A DNA stretch of 64,000 nucleotides from Acidisphaera sp. L21 (GTDB lineage Bacteria; Pseudomonadota; Alphaproteobacteria; Acetobacterales; Acetobacteraceae). Position 1 is the first letter of the stretch; each line of letters begins with the position of its first letter. The stretch spans positions 1 through 64,000 of the forward strand of contig NZ_LMUY01000133.1 of the NCBI RefSeq assembly GCF_009765685.1. The letters run 5' to 3'. A program made the position numbers and the translations under genes. The notes below the pieces were generated by a model. It ran no database searches, had not been told where the DNA came from, and worked only from the letters and a program-made list of their open reading frames with translations. This document shows positions 54,769 through 63,735 of the stretch, one piece after another.

Positions 54769-55746
54769 ATGAAACTCGGCGTGATCGGCCTCGGTCGCAT
54801 GGGCGGCAACATCAGCCTGCGTTTGATGAAGCACGGCCATGAATGCGTGGTCTTCGACCAGAGCGAAAAGGCAGTGGATGGCATCGTTGGCCAGGGGGCC
54901 GCCAAGTCCAGCGGCTTGCAGGACATGGTGAAACAACTCCCCTCCCCCCGCATCGTCTGGGTGATGCTGCCCGCCGGCAAGATCACTGAAGAGGCGGTAC
55001 AAACACTGGGTGGCATATTGGAGAAGGGCGACATCATCATCGATGGCGGCAACTCCATGTACAAGGACGACATCCGGCGCGCAAGGGAGCTGCGCGAGAA
55101 GGGCGTCGTCTATGTCGACGTCGGCACCTCCGGAGGCGTGTGGGGCCTGCAACGCGGTTATTGCATGATGATCGGCGGCGAGGATGCGGCCGTAAAGCAC
55201 ATCGACCCAATCCTATCCGCGCTGGCACCAGGCGAAGGCACCATCGACAAGACGCCGCATCGCGAGGGGCGCAATCCAACTGCCGAACAGGGCTATCTGC
55301 ATTGCGGCCCGGCAGGCAGCGGTCATTTCGTCAAGATGGTCCACAATGGCATCGAATACGGGATGATGCAGGCCTATGCCGAGGGCTTCGACGTCCTAAA
55401 GAACAAAAACAGCACCGAACTTGAGGAAGACCAGCGTTTCGACCTCAACATGGGCGACATCGCCGAAGTGTGGCGCCGCGGCTCCGTGGTGTCGTCCTGG
55501 CTGCTGGATCTGACCGCATTGGCGCTGGCCAGTGATGAGAAGCTGGAGAAGTTCACCGGCGACGTGTCCGACAGCGGTGAAGGCCGCTGGACAATCGACG
55601 CCGCGGTGGAGGAGGCCGTCCCCGTCCCTGTGCTGGCCGCCTCCCTCTTCGCACGCTTCCGTTCGCGGCAGGAGCATACGTTCGGCGAGAAGATGCTGTC
55701 GGCGATGCGCTTCGGCTTTGGTGGCCACGTCGAACCGAAGGCTTGA
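54769..55746 (+). CDS. gnd: 6-phosphogluconate dehydrogenase, short form
   Basis: Oxidises and decarboxylates 6-phosphogluconate to ribulose-5-phosphate. The 325-residue protein is the short, mostly NAD-using type found in Gluconobacter and some bacilli, lacking the C-terminal duplication of the 470-residue enzyme. Cofactor loop [23 protein letters not shown], the substrate motif [10 protein letters not shown] with catalytic region [24 protein letters not shown]. Good GGAG 8 nt before the ATG. zwf follows after 5 bp. Confidence 0.93.
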   Translation: MKLGVIGLGRMGGNISLRLMKHGHECVVFDQSEKAVDGIVGQGAAKSSGLQDMVKQLPSPRIVWVMLPAGKITEEAVQTLGGILEKGDIIIDGGNSMYKDDIRRARELREKGVVYVDVGTSGGVWGLQRGYCMMIGGEDAAVKHIDPILSALAPGEGTIDKTPHREGRNPTAEQGYLHCGPAGSGHFVKMVHNGIEYGMMQAYAEGFDVLKNKNSTELEEDQRFDLNMGDIAEVWRRGSVVSSWLLDLTALALASDEKLEKFTGDVSDSGEGRWTIDAAVEEAVPVPVLAASLFARFRSRQEHTFGEKMLSAMRFGFGGHVEPKA

Positions 55747-55751
55747 GCGCG

Positions 55752-57296
55752 ATGAGCGAGACCGGAACCGTGCCGGAAGACACCGCCGCCCTGGCGAAAT
55801 CGGCGAAGCCCGCACCGGCCTGCACCATGGTGATCTTTGGCGCCAATGGCGATCTGACAAAGCGCCTGCTGATGCCGGCGCTGTACAATCTATCGGGCGC
55901 CAAGCTGCTGGACGATCAGTTCACCATCCTCGGCGTCGATCGTGACACCGGGAGCGACCAGGACTTCCAGGGCCGCCAGCGAACCATGATGGAGAGTTTT
56001 ACCCCCGACAAAGGGGGGGAGTTTGCCGAGAAGACTCTGAACCAGGATTGGTGGAGCTGGCTGGAACAGCGTCTGCACTACATGGCCGGCGACTTCACCA
56101 AGCCGGAGACGTTCAAGGCGCTTGCGGACAAGTTGGGCGACGGCAACGCGATCTTCTATCTGGCCGTGGCCGACCGTTTTTTCGGCACCATCATCGACCA
56201 ACTGCATGCCGCCGGGCTGGTGAAGGAAAAAGAAGGGACATTCCGCCGGGTCGTGATTGAAAAGCCGTTTGGCCACGATCTGCAATCCGCCAAAGACCTG
56301 AACGCGCACATTCTGTCTGAACTGGATGAAAACCAGATCTACCGAATTGACCATTTCCTGGGCAAGGAAACGGTGCAGAACATCATGGCCCTGCGCTTCG
56401 GCAACGGCATCTTCGAGCCGCTGTGGAATCGCGATCATATCGATAGCGTGCAGATTACTGCATCCGAAACCGTTGGTGTGGAAAAGCGCGGCAAGTTCTA
56501 CGAAATTACCGGCGCGCTGCGTGATATGGTGCCGAACCACATGTTCCAACTGCTGGCGATGACGACGATGGAACCACCTAACTCCTTCGACGCCGACGCC
56601 GTCCGCAGCGAAAAGGCGAAGGTGATCGAGGCCATCCACCCGATGTCCGCCGCCGACGTCGAGACGAATGTCGTACGCGGCCAGTACATCGCCGGGCACA
56701 TGAAGGAAGAGGGCGACGTCCAAAGCTACACCAGCGAGCCCGATGTGGCGGGAGACTCCACCGTGGAGACCTACGTTGCCCTGAAGCTGATGATCGACAA
56801 CTGGCGTTGGGCTGGCGTGCCGTTCTACCTGCGCACGGGCAAGCGGATGTCCACACGCAAGACCGAAATCGCCATCCACTTCAAACAGGCGCCATTCGCG
56901 ATGTTTCGCGATACCCCGGTGGATAAGATGACCCCCAACGTCATGGTGTTGCATCTGCAGCCGCATGAGGGTATCTCCGTCCATTTCAGCGCCAAGCAGC
57001 CGGGCCAGAATGTTGTCCTGAAGCCGGTGCGCATGGACTTCAACTACCAAGACTACTTCGAACTGAAGCCTTCCACCGGGTATGAGACGCTGATCTACGA
57101 CGTGCTGATCGGCGATCCGACGCTGTTCAATCGCGCCGATAATATCGAGGCGGGATGGACCGCGGTTCAGCCGATCCTGGATGCAGTGGCGAAGGGCGGC
57201 TGCAAGATCCACACCTACGCCGCCGGCACCAACGGCCCGGCGGCGGCCGATGCCATGCTCTCGCTCGATGGGCGTGAGTGGCGGAAGCCCGGCTGA
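55752..57296 (+). CDS. zwf: glucose-6-phosphate 1-dehydrogenase
   Basis: Entry enzyme of the oxidative pentose-phosphate pathway. The 514-residue protein has the nucleotide site VIFGANGDLTKRLLMPALYNL, the conserved EKPFGHDLQSA and the substrate-binding RIDHFLGKETVQNIMALRF with the catalytic His. GVPFYLRTGKRM is the second substrate block. An upstream TTG overlapping the gnd stop is in frame but ATG 55752 is preferred. Its stop shares one base with the first HAD gene start (TGATG). Confidence 0.96.
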   Translation: MSETGTVPEDTAALAKSAKPAPACTMVIFGANGDLTKRLLMPALYNLSGAKLLDDQFTILGVDRDTGSDQDFQGRQRTMMESFTPDKGGEFAEKTLNQDWWSWLEQRLHYMAGDFTKPETFKALADKLGDGNAIFYLAVADRFFGTIIDQLHAAGLVKEKEGTFRRVVIEKPFGHDLQSAKDLNAHILSELDENQIYRIDHFLGKETVQNIMALRFGNGIFEPLWNRDHIDSVQITASETVGVEKRGKFYEITGALRDMVPNHMFQLLAMTTMEPPNSFDADAVRSEKAKVIEAIHPMSAADVETNVVRGQYIAGHMKEEGDVQSYTSEPDVAGDSTVETYVALKLMIDNWRWAGVPFYLRTGKRMSTRKTEIAIHFKQAPFAMFRDTPVDKMTPNVMVLHLQPHEGISVHFSAKQPGQNVVLKPVRMDFNYQDYFELKPSTGYETLIYDVLIGDPTLFNRADNIEAGWTAVQPILDAVAKGGCKIHTYAAGTNGPAAADAMLSLDGREWRKPG

Positions 57297-58102
57297 TGCC
57301 CATCAAGCTGGTTGTGTCCGACGTCGATGGGACGATGGTGAACAGCGAAAAGCTGCTCACTCCGGCCACGATCGACGCCGCCCACCGCCTGCGCCACGCG
57401 GGTGTGCATCTGGCCCTGGTCAGCAGCCGACCGCCGCGTGGCATGGCGTTCCTCACCATGGACCTCGGCCTCACCGGGCCGTTGGGCGGCTTTAACGGCG
57501 CGACCATCCTGGCGCCGGACGGTGCGGTGATCGAGGAGAACGTGGTGCCGGAGGCGGCGGTCCGCGCCAGCCTGGATTTGCTGGCAAGGCGAGGCGTCGA
57601 TGCCTGGCTGTTCGCCGACAACCAGTGGTTCATCAAGAACTTGGACGGCGCTTACGTCCCGAAGGAGCGGCGGACCGTCCGGTTTGACCCAGTCGTGGTC
57701 GACGATTTCGAGCCCTATGTCGCGCGTTGCGGCAAGGTCGTCGGCGCGTCGAAGGATTTCGACGGGTTGGCGGAGTGCGAGGCCGAGTTGCAAGGCGTGT
57801 TGGGGCATAGCGCTCACGCTCACCGCTCCCAGCGGTACTACCTGGACGTGACCAACCCGCATACGGACAAGGGCACGGCAGCGAGATCCTTCGCGAGTTG
57901 GTACGGCATCGACATTTCCGAAGTCTGCGCCATTGGTGACCAATTCAACGACGTGCCGATGTTCCGTGTCGCCGGGTATAGTGTAGCCATGGGCAATGCG
58001 CCACCTGCGGTATCCGCGCACGCAAAGCATCACTCGTCGACCAACGAAGAAGACGGCTGGGCCGCGGCGATCGATCGCTACGTGCTGCCCAACGCAGGAT
58101 AG
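57296..58102 (+). CDS. Cof-type HAD phosphatase, first of a tandem pair
   Basis: 268-residue HAD-IIB hydrolase. Motif I DVDGTM near residue 10 (nucleophile Asp), motif II VSSRPP, motif IV GDQFNDVPMF. A large C2-type cap lies between. It is cotranscribed inside the pentose-phosphate operon, so a sugar-phosphate or phosphorylated side-product is a plausible substrate, but the sequence does not show which. About 30-40 percent of visible blocks match the next gene (GFNG, YYLDVT, KG, GDQxND), so the pair looks like an old duplication. Start shares a base with the zwf stop. Confidence 0.85.
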   Translation: MPIKLVVSDVDGTMVNSEKLLTPATIDAAHRLRHAGVHLALVSSRPPRGMAFLTMDLGLTGPLGGFNGATILAPDGAVIEENVVPEAAVRASLDLLARRGVDAWLFADNQWFIKNLDGAYVPKERRTVRFDPVVVDDFEPYVARCGKVVGASKDFDGLAECEAELQGVLGHSAHAHRSQRYYLDVTNPHTDKGTAARSFASWYGIDISEVCAIGDQFNDVPMFRVAGYSVAMGNAPPAVSAHAKHHSSTNEEDGWAAAIDRYVLPNAG

Positions 58103-58112
58103 GAGTTTCCGA

Positions 58113-58931
58113 ATGGGTCGTCCTCGCCCCGACAAGATCAAACTGTTCCTCGCCGACGTCGATGGCACGCTGGTCACGAAAGACAAGATTCTCACCGAAC
58201 GCGCGCAGAAGGCGGTACGCGATCTGGAAGCCAAGGGCATCAAATTCGCCCTCACCAGCGGCCGCCCGCCAAAGGGCATGAAGATGCTGATCGAGCCGCT
58301 GAAGATCACGACCCCGATCGCCGGTTTCAACGGCGGTCTATTCGTGAATGCCGACATGAGCATCATCGAAAGCCGCACTCTGTCCCCGGAAGCCGCCCAC
58401 AAGACTGCCGATCTGATCGCCAAGCAGGGCCTCGACGTCTGGCTCTATTCCGGCGACGACTGGCTAATCCACGACCTGAACGCCCCCCACCGGGAGAAGG
58501 AGGAGCACACCGTGCAATTTCCCCCCAAGGTGGTGAAGGAATACACGGACGAGCAGCTGAAGAACGCGGTGAAAATCGTCGGCGTCAGCGATGATCTGGA
58601 CAAGGTCGCCGCCTGCGAGAAGGCCGTGCGGGAGGCACTGGGGAAATCAGCCTCCGCGGCGCGATCCCAGCCCTACTACCTCGACGTGACCCATCCGGAG
58701 GCCAATAAGGGCGGCGTCGTCGCCTACCTTGCACGCACCATGAAGATCGACCCGGGCGAGATCGCGACCATTGGCGACCAGCCGAATGACGTGCTGATGT
58801 TCAAGCCAAGCGGCTTCTCCATCGCCATGGGTAATGCCAGCGAGGCCGTGCAGAAGGAGGCGGACGTGGTCACCGACAGTTTCGACGATGAAGGGTTCGC
58901 CAAGGCCGTCGAAAAGTACCTGCTGGCATGA
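58113..58931 (+). CDS. Cof-type HAD phosphatase, second of a tandem pair
   Basis: 272-residue HAD-IIB hydrolase, paralogue of its neighbour. Motif I DVDGTLVTKDK (nucleophile Asp near residue 15), motif II TSGRPPKGM, motif III Lys in KGG, motif IV GDQPNDVLMF. Preceded by AGGAG and starting with MGRPRPDKIKLFLA; a longer in-frame start in the previous gene lacks support. Overlaps pgl by 4 nt. The substrate is unknown; its place between zwf and pgl suggests clearing of phosphorylated intermediates or production of free sugars. Confidence 0.85.
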   Translation: MGRPRPDKIKLFLADVDGTLVTKDKILTERAQKAVRDLEAKGIKFALTSGRPPKGMKMLIEPLKITTPIAGFNGGLFVNADMSIIESRTLSPEAAHKTADLIAKQGLDVWLYSGDDWLIHDLNAPHREKEEHTVQFPPKVVKEYTDEQLKNAVKIVGVSDDLDKVAACEKAVREALGKSASAARSQPYYLDVTHPEANKGGVVAYLARTMKIDPGEIATIGDQPNDVLMFKPSGFSIAMGNASEAVQKEADVVTDSFDDEGFAKAVEKYLLA

Positions 58932-59644
58932 CCGGCACCGTCGACATCTCCGTCGATGGCGATGCGGTCGCACGCCGGGTCGCGGAATGGGTGCTGGAGC
59001 GAGCCTTGGCCACGGCAGGACGCTTCGCCTGGTGCCTATCCGGCGGGTCGACGCCAAAAACCACGTTCGGCGTCCTCGCCAGCGACGCATTCCGCAACCG
59101 CTTCCCCTGGGACCGAACGCACATCTTCTTCGGTGACGAGCGCTTCGTGCCGCCCGATCACCCCGATAGCAACTACCGCATGGCACGGGAGGCGATGATC
59201 AGCCACGTGCCGATCCCGGCGGAGCAGGTCCATCCCTGGCAGACAATCGGCACCGACCCGGAACACTCTGCCCTGCACTACGCCGACACACTGAAGCGCT
59301 TTTACGGTGCCGACACGTTGGACCCCGCGCGCCCGTTATTCGACGTGATGTTCCTGGGATTGGGTGAGGACGGTCACACCGCCTCCCTCTTCCCCGGCGT
59401 AGCGGCCTTGAAGGAGCGCACGGCATGGACCGCCGCGGTGATCGGCGCCAAGCCCGAGCCGCGTCTGACGCTCAGCTATCCTGTGATCGACAGCAGCCGC
59501 GTCGTCGCCTTCCTGGCCGCTGGCGAGGGTAAACGCGACATCCTGGCAAAGGCACTCGCCGGCGATACCAGCCTGCCCGCAGTCGGTGTGAAGCCGATTG
59601 GCGAACTGTGTTGGTTTACCGACAAGGCTGCCGCCGGGACATGA
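58928..59644 (+). CDS. pgl: 6-phosphogluconolactonase
   Basis: Hydrolyses 6-phosphogluconolactone from Zwf to 6-phosphogluconate. The 238-residue DevB-type protein shows CLSGGSTPKTTF, HIFFGDERFVPPDHPDSNYRMA and FLGLGEDGHTASLFPG. Start overlaps the HAD stop (ATGA) and its stop overlaps rpiA, showing a tightly coupled operon. Standard family length. Confidence 0.95.
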   Translation: MTGTVDISVDGDAVARRVAEWVLERALATAGRFAWCLSGGSTPKTTFGVLASDAFRNRFPWDRTHIFFGDERFVPPDHPDSNYRMAREAMISHVPIPAEQVHPWQTIGTDPEHSALHYADTLKRFYGADTLDPARPLFDVMFLGLGEDGHTASLFPGVAALKERTAWTAAVIGAKPEPRLTLSYPVIDSSRVVAFLAAGEGKRDILAKALAGDTSLPAVGVKPIGELCWFTDKAAAGT

Positions 59645-60333
59645 CGGACGATCCGAACGCGGCGCTAAAACGCCAGGCAGCGGAGGCGGCGGCCGCCCTG
59701 GTGACGGACGGCATGGCGGTCGGACTTGGCACCGGGTCCACCGCCTACTTCGCCATCGCCAACCTCATCGCACGGGTGAAGCAGGGTCTTCGCATCACCG
59801 CCATTCCCACCTCCGAGAGAAGCGCCACCCAAGCTCGTGAGGGCGGGATCGAGCTGGTGGAGCTGACCGAAACCACCCGCCTGGACCTGACGATCGACGG
59901 TGCCGACTCCGTGGCCGCCGGGTCGCTGGACCTGGTGAAGGGCCTTGGCGGTGCTCTGCTGCGGGAAAAGATCGTCGCCGCAGCAAGCGCCAAGCTGCTG
60001 ATCGTGGTCGATGGCGGCAAGTTAGTGGACAAATTGGGGATGAACGCCCCCATCCCGGTGGAGGTCGTGCCGTTCGGCTGGCGCCGCGTTGCCGGGCAAA
60101 TGGCTGAACTCGGCGCCCGCCCGGTGCTGCGGCTGGATCCCGGCGGGTCGCTGTTCCATACCGATGGCGGTAACTTCATTCTGGACTGCCACATGCCCCC
60201 GATCGACGACCCTGCCGCTTTGGACTCCGCGCTGCAATCCATCGTTGGCGTGGTCGAAACCGGCCTCTTCATCAGCCGCACCACCACCGTGTTCGTCGCG
60301 GACCCGGCGGGCGTTCGGACGCTCACCCCATGA
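59641..60333 (+). CDS. rpiA: ribose-5-phosphate isomerase A
   Basis: Interconverts ribulose-5-P and ribose-5-P. 230 residues with VGLGTGSTAYFAI, DGADSVAAGSLDLVKGLGGALLREK and the active-site Asp and Lys in these blocks; PVEVVPFGW and DGGNFILDC follow. ATG 59641 overlaps the pgl stop; an upstream in-frame ATG would place 11 extra residues inside pgl and is less likely. gntK overlaps its end by 4 nt. Confidence 0.95.
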   Translation: MTDDPNAALKRQAAEAAAALVTDGMAVGLGTGSTAYFAIANLIARVKQGLRITAIPTSERSATQAREGGIELVELTETTRLDLTIDGADSVAAGSLDLVKGLGGALLREKIVAAASAKLLIVVDGGKLVDKLGMNAPIPVEVVPFGWRRVAGQMAELGARPVLRLDPGGSLFHTDGGNFILDCHMPPIDDPAALDSALQSIVGVVETGLFISRTTTVFVADPAGVRTLTP

Positions 60334-60830
60334 GCCGCGTTGTCGTCGTCATGGGCGTCTCCGGGTCCGGCAAGACCACCGTGGCGGAGCGTATTGCCGG
60401 CGCGCTGGGCTGGATCTTTCAGGAGGGGGACAAGCTGCACCCCGCTGCCAATGTGGCGAAAATGAAGGCCGGGCAGGCGCTGGACGATGCCGATCGGGCA
60501 CCTTGGCTGGCAATCATCGCCGAGTGGATCGACGCCCGGCTGCACACCGGGCAGAACGCCATTATCACCTGCTCCGCCCTGAAGCGCCGCTACCGCGACC
60601 AGATCGGCAACGGCAAGTCCGGTGTGCAGATCGTGTACCTCTACGGCGATCGGCACACGTTGGAAGACCACGTCGGCAACCGCCACCACGAGTACATGCC
60701 AGCCACCCTGCTCGACAGCCAGTTGGCAACCCTGGAGGAGCCCGTCGCGGACGAGCACGTCATCACCGTCGACGTCGACGGCACGATCGAGCACACCGTT
60801 GCCGAGGTGATCCGTCAGCTACAGGTGTGA
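60330..60830 (+). CDS. gntK: gluconokinase
   Basis: Phosphorylates gluconate to 6-phosphogluconate, feeding the gnd reaction. 166 residues with the Walker A VMGVSGSGKTTVAERIAG, EGDKLHPAANVAKMKAG and CSALKRRYRDQI. Last gene of the operon tkt, tal-pgi, gnd, zwf, HAD, HAD, pgl, rpiA, gntK. A gluconate route suits acetic acid bacteria, which make gluconate in the periplasm. Confidence 0.95.
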   Translation: MSRVVVVMGVSGSGKTTVAERIAGALGWIFQEGDKLHPAANVAKMKAGQALDDADRAPWLAIIAEWIDARLHTGQNAIITCSALKRRYRDQIGNGKSGVQIVYLYGDRHTLEDHVGNRHHEYMPATLLDSQLATLEEPVADEHVITVDVDGTIEHTVAEVIRQLQV

Positions 60831-60857
60831 TGTAAACGCGCCCCAGCCATGAAACTT

Positions 60858-60886
60858 TTGTGGCATCCTGATTAACGGCATGTAAT
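60858..60886 (+). promoter_or_regulatory. candidate sigma70 promoter for the symporter gene
   Basis: TTGTGG (60858-60863) and TGTAAT (60881-60886) are separated by exactly 17 bp in an AT-richer patch within the 123-bp gap after gntK. Transcription would start near 60893, 60 nt before the GTG start. Supported by match and spacing only. Confidence 0.45.
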
Positions 60887-60953
60887 TTGTTCCCATGGGC
60901 GTGGAACGCGCAGGCATTTCGCCCGCGGTGCGCACGTCAGGGAGATTGCGGCC

Positions 60954-62225
60954 GTGAAATCTAGCCGAATGACGACCTACATCCTGGTCGCGATGGTCTT
61001 GGGTGTCGTGGTTGGCGGGCTGATCCACTCGTATTTCGTCGATGCCGCCACCCAGAAGATGCTCGCCAGCTACATTTCATTCGGCAGCATGATCTTCCTG
61101 CGGCTGATCAAGATGATCATCGCCCCCCTCGTCTTCTCCACGCTGGTGGTTGGCATCGGCCGTATGTCGGATGCCGGCGCGGTCGGCCGGGTCGGCGGCA
61201 AGGCCATGCTGTGGTTCGTCAGCGCCTCGCTGGTGTCGCTCACCCTGGGCCTCATCCTGGTAAACATTTTCGAACCGGGCGCCGGCGTGCACAAGGTCGC
61301 CAGCGGCCTGGCCACGGGCATCGATGCCCACGCCATGTCGCTCGACGGCTTCGTCAAGCACGTTTTTCCTGACTCCGCCCTGCGCCCGATGGTCGAGAAC
61401 GAGATCCTGCAGATCGTGGTGTTCTCCATCTTCTTCGGCGTCGCCTGCGCCTCGATGGGCTCGAAGGCCAAGCTGGTGCTGGAGGGGATCGAGGGGATTT
61501 CCCACATCATCCTGCTGGTCACCGGTTACGTCATGAAGCTTGCCCCGCTCGCAGTGTTCTGTGCCATGGCGGCGACGATCGCCACCAACGGCTTGGGCAT
61601 CCTGCTGAACTATGCGAAGTTTATGGGCGAATTCTACTTCGGCCTAGTCTGCCTCTGGCTCGTGCTCATCCTCGTGGGCTTCCTCATCCTGGGCCCATCC
61701 GTCTCGCGGCTCATCCGCCTGGTACAGGAGCCATTCCTGCTCGCCTTTTCCACGGCGAGTTCGGAGGCCGCTTATCCTAAGATGTTGGAACAGCTGGCGA
61801 AGTTCCCCATCTCGAAGAAGATCTCCAGCTTCGTCCTGCCGCTCGGCTACTCGTTCAACCTGGACGGGACGATGATGTACTGCACCTTCGCCAGCGTGTT
61901 CATCGCCCAGGCCTACGACATCCCGCTGGGTTGGGGCACACAGATCGCGATGTTGCTCACGCTGATGCTCACCAGCAAGGGCGTCGCCGGCGTGCCGCGG
62001 GCATCATTGGTGGTGATCGCCGCAACGCTCAGCCAGTTCAGCCTGCCGGAAGAAGGCCTGCTGCTGATCCTGGGCATCGACACCTTCCTGGACATGGGCC
62101 GCTCGGCGACCAACGTCATCGGTAACTCATTGGCGACGGCAGTCGTCGCGAAGTGGGAGGGTCAGTTGGTCCCCGACGCCGACACGGCCGAGGTCATCGG
62201 CGAGTTGGAAGGCCACCCGGCGTAA
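60954..62225 (+). CDS. dicarboxylate/amino acid:cation symporter
   Basis: 423-residue DAACS/EAAT-family transporter (GltP/DctA group) with eight helices and two re-entrant loops. Visible family marks: FLRLIKMIIAPLVFSTLVVGIG, the serine-rich hairpin AFSTASSEAAYPKMLE, LPLGYSFNLDGTMMY with the sodium/proton site, and the second loop AGVPRASLVVIAA. DTFLDMGRSATNVIGNSLAT ends the substrate site. GTG start with GGGAG upstream. The substrate could be glutamate, aspartate or C4-dicarboxylates. Confidence 0.9.
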   Translation: MKSSRMTTYILVAMVLGVVVGGLIHSYFVDAATQKMLASYISFGSMIFLRLIKMIIAPLVFSTLVVGIGRMSDAGAVGRVGGKAMLWFVSASLVSLTLGLILVNIFEPGAGVHKVASGLATGIDAHAMSLDGFVKHVFPDSALRPMVENEILQIVVFSIFFGVACASMGSKAKLVLEGIEGISHIILLVTGYVMKLAPLAVFCAMAATIATNGLGILLNYAKFMGEFYFGLVCLWLVLILVGFLILGPSVSRLIRLVQEPFLLAFSTASSEAAYPKMLEQLAKFPISKKISSFVLPLGYSFNLDGTMMYCTFASVFIAQAYDIPLGWGTQIAMLLTLMLTSKGVAGVPRASLVVIAATLSQFSLPEEGLLLILGIDTFLDMGRSATNVIGNSLATAVVAKWEGQLVPDADTAEVIGELEGHPA

Positions 62226-62237
62226 GCCGACACGAAA

Positions 62238-62262
62238 GCCCCTCCCCAATCGTGGGAGGGGC
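62238..62262. terminator. strong hairpin between convergent symporter and smpB genes
   Basis: Perfect 9-bp GC-rich arms GCCCCTCCC (62238-62246) and GGGAGGGGC (62254-62262) enclose a 7-nt loop. It lies in the 53-bp gap between two converging genes and can serve both strands. No T run follows on either side. Confidence 0.55.
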
Positions 62263-62278
62263 GATCAGCCCCCGTCGA

Positions 62279-62761
62279 TCAGCCCTTGTCGCGCATGAGC
62301 CGGGCTTTGTCCCGGGCCCAATCCTTCGCCGCTGCCGCCTGGCGCTTGTCCGCCTTCTGCCGGCCTTGGCCCAGGCCCAGCAGCACCTTGGCCATTCCCT
62401 TGTCGTTGAAATGGATATCCAGCGGCACCAACGTGTTGCCATCGCGACTGACAGCACCCAGCAGGCCATCGCGCTGCTTACGCTTCACCAACAGCTTGCG
62501 CGGCGCGCGGGGTTCGAACTTGGACAGCACGCCGCCCTGGTATTCGGGGATATAGCTGTTGAACAGCCACAACTCGCCATCGCGCTCACCGGCCCAGGCC
62601 TCGGTGATCGTGGCGCGGCCGTAGCGCAGGCTCTTCACCTCCGGCCCCTTCAGCACGATCCCTGCCTCCACCGTCTGCTTGATGGTGTAGTCGAAACGGG
62701 CCTTGCGGTTCTGCGCGGCGATCCCGTGGCTGATCAGGCCACTCTTCTTCTTCTCCGGCAC
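62279..62761 (-). CDS. smpB: SsrA-binding protein SmpB
   Basis: 160-residue partner of tmRNA in ribosome rescue. Core blocks: NRKARFDYTIKQTVEAGIVLKGPEVKSLR (beginning part), SYIPEY, PRAPRKLLVKRKQ, VPLDIHFNDKGMAKVLLGLGQGRQKADKR with the basic C-terminal tail ending DKARLMRDKG. GTG start, 4 bp after the dapA stop; the pair is an operon in many alphaproteobacteria. tmRNA itself is not in the window. Confidence 0.95.
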   Translation of the reverse strand: MPEKKKSGLISHGIAAQNRKARFDYTIKQTVEAGIVLKGPEVKSLRYGRATITEAWAGERDGELWLFNSYIPEYQGGVLSKFEPRAPRKLLVKRKQRDGLLGAVSRDGNTLVPLDIHFNDKGMAKVLLGLGQGRQKADKRQAAAAKDWARDKARLMRDKG

Positions 62762-62765
62762 GGTC

Positions 62766-63644
62766 TTAGTTCAGCAGTCCCGCCTGCGTCATGGCGGCGC
62801 GAACCTTCGCCTTGGTCGCCTCCGCCACGGGTGCAAGCGGCAGGCGGCAATGGTCGCTGCCACGCCCGAGCAAGCTTGCGGCATATTTCACCGGACCCGG
62901 ACTGGTTTCGGCGAACATCGCGTCGTGCACGGGTGTGAGCCGCTGCTGGATCTGCATCGCGTCGGCGATCCGCCCCTCGGTCCAGGCCGTATGCATCGCG
63001 CTGCACAGCGCCGGAGCGATGTTGGCCGTCACGCTGATGCAGCCATGACCGCCGGACGCCATGAACGCCAAGGCGGTATGGTCCTCCCCCGACAACTGAG
63101 TGAAATTGGGGCCGCAGGTCGCGGTGGTGTGCAGCGGCCGTGTCAGGTTTGCGGTCGCATCCTTCACGCCGACGATGTTCTTGTGCTTGGCCAGCCGGGC
63201 CATGGTGTCCACGCTCATGTCCACGACGGACCGGGCGGGGATGTTATAGATCACCAGCGGTATGTCTACCGCGTCGGCGATGGCGCTGAAATGCAGAAAC
63301 ATGCCTTCCTGGGTCGGCTTGTTATAGTATGGCGTCACCACCAGGACGCCATCCGCGCCAGCTTGCTTTGCATGCCGGGCCAGTTCCACCGCCTCGGCCG
63401 TGCTGTTGGACCCGGCGCCCGCCATAACGGGCACGCGCTTGGCGGCCACTTCGATCGCGATCTCGACCACCCGTTTATGCTCGTCATGGGACAGGGTCGG
63501 GCTCTCGCCTGTGGTTCCGACGGGGACCAACCCGTGCGTCCCCTGGGCAATCTGCCATTCGACGAATTGGGCGAACGCATCCTCGTCCACGGCGCCGTCG
63601 GGGCGCATGGGGGTGATGAGGGCGACGAGCGAGCCGGTGAACAT
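62766..63644 (-). CDS. dapA: 4-hydroxy-tetrahydrodipicolinate synthase
   Basis: Condenses pyruvate with aspartate semialdehyde, the first step of the lysine/diaminopimelate branch. 292 residues with the Schiff-base Lys161 (GVKDATAN), Tyr133 (IYNIPARS) and the [14 protein letters not shown] block. ATG 63644 yields the normal length and N-terminus [12 protein letters not shown]; an upstream TTG would add four residues. Divergent from a lytic transglycosylase gene. Confidence 0.95.
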   Translation of the reverse strand: MFTGSLVALITPMRPDGAVDEDAFAQFVEWQIAQGTHGLVPVGTTGESPTLSHDEHKRVVEIAIEVAAKRVPVMAGAGSNSTAEAVELARHAKQAGADGVLVVTPYYNKPTQEGMFLHFSAIADAVDIPLVIYNIPARSVVDMSVDTMARLAKHKNIVGVKDATANLTRPLHTTATCGPNFTQLSGEDHTALAFMASGGHGCISVTANIAPALCSAMHTAWTEGRIADAMQIQQRLTPVHDAMFAETSPGPVKYAASLLGRGSDHCRLPLAPVAEATKAKVRAAMTQAGLLN

Positions 63645-63667
63645 GGCGGGGGCCAATCCAGGTAAAG

Positions 63668-63687
63668 GGATGCCAACCTAGGCATCC
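63668..63687. repeat. inverted repeat in the dapA/lytic transglycosylase gap
   Basis: Perfect 7-bp arms GGATGCC (63668-63674) and GGCATCC (63681-63687) flank a 6-bp centre in the 91-bp divergent gap. The position suits an operator serving both genes. No regulator is identified. Confidence 0.35.
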
Positions 63688-63735
63688 ACCGGACTGGCTG
63701 CAAGGATGCTGCAATCTGTGCCATGCTGCGTTTGC

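Noticed and set aside
55890-57212. A 440-codon open frame on the strand opposite zwf, and similar long antisense frames opposite der (38498-39823) and opposite the FAD oxidase (44177-45472).
   Set aside because: They mirror well-conserved genes in high-GC DNA, where antisense frames stay open by codon bias; products are low-complexity and match no family.
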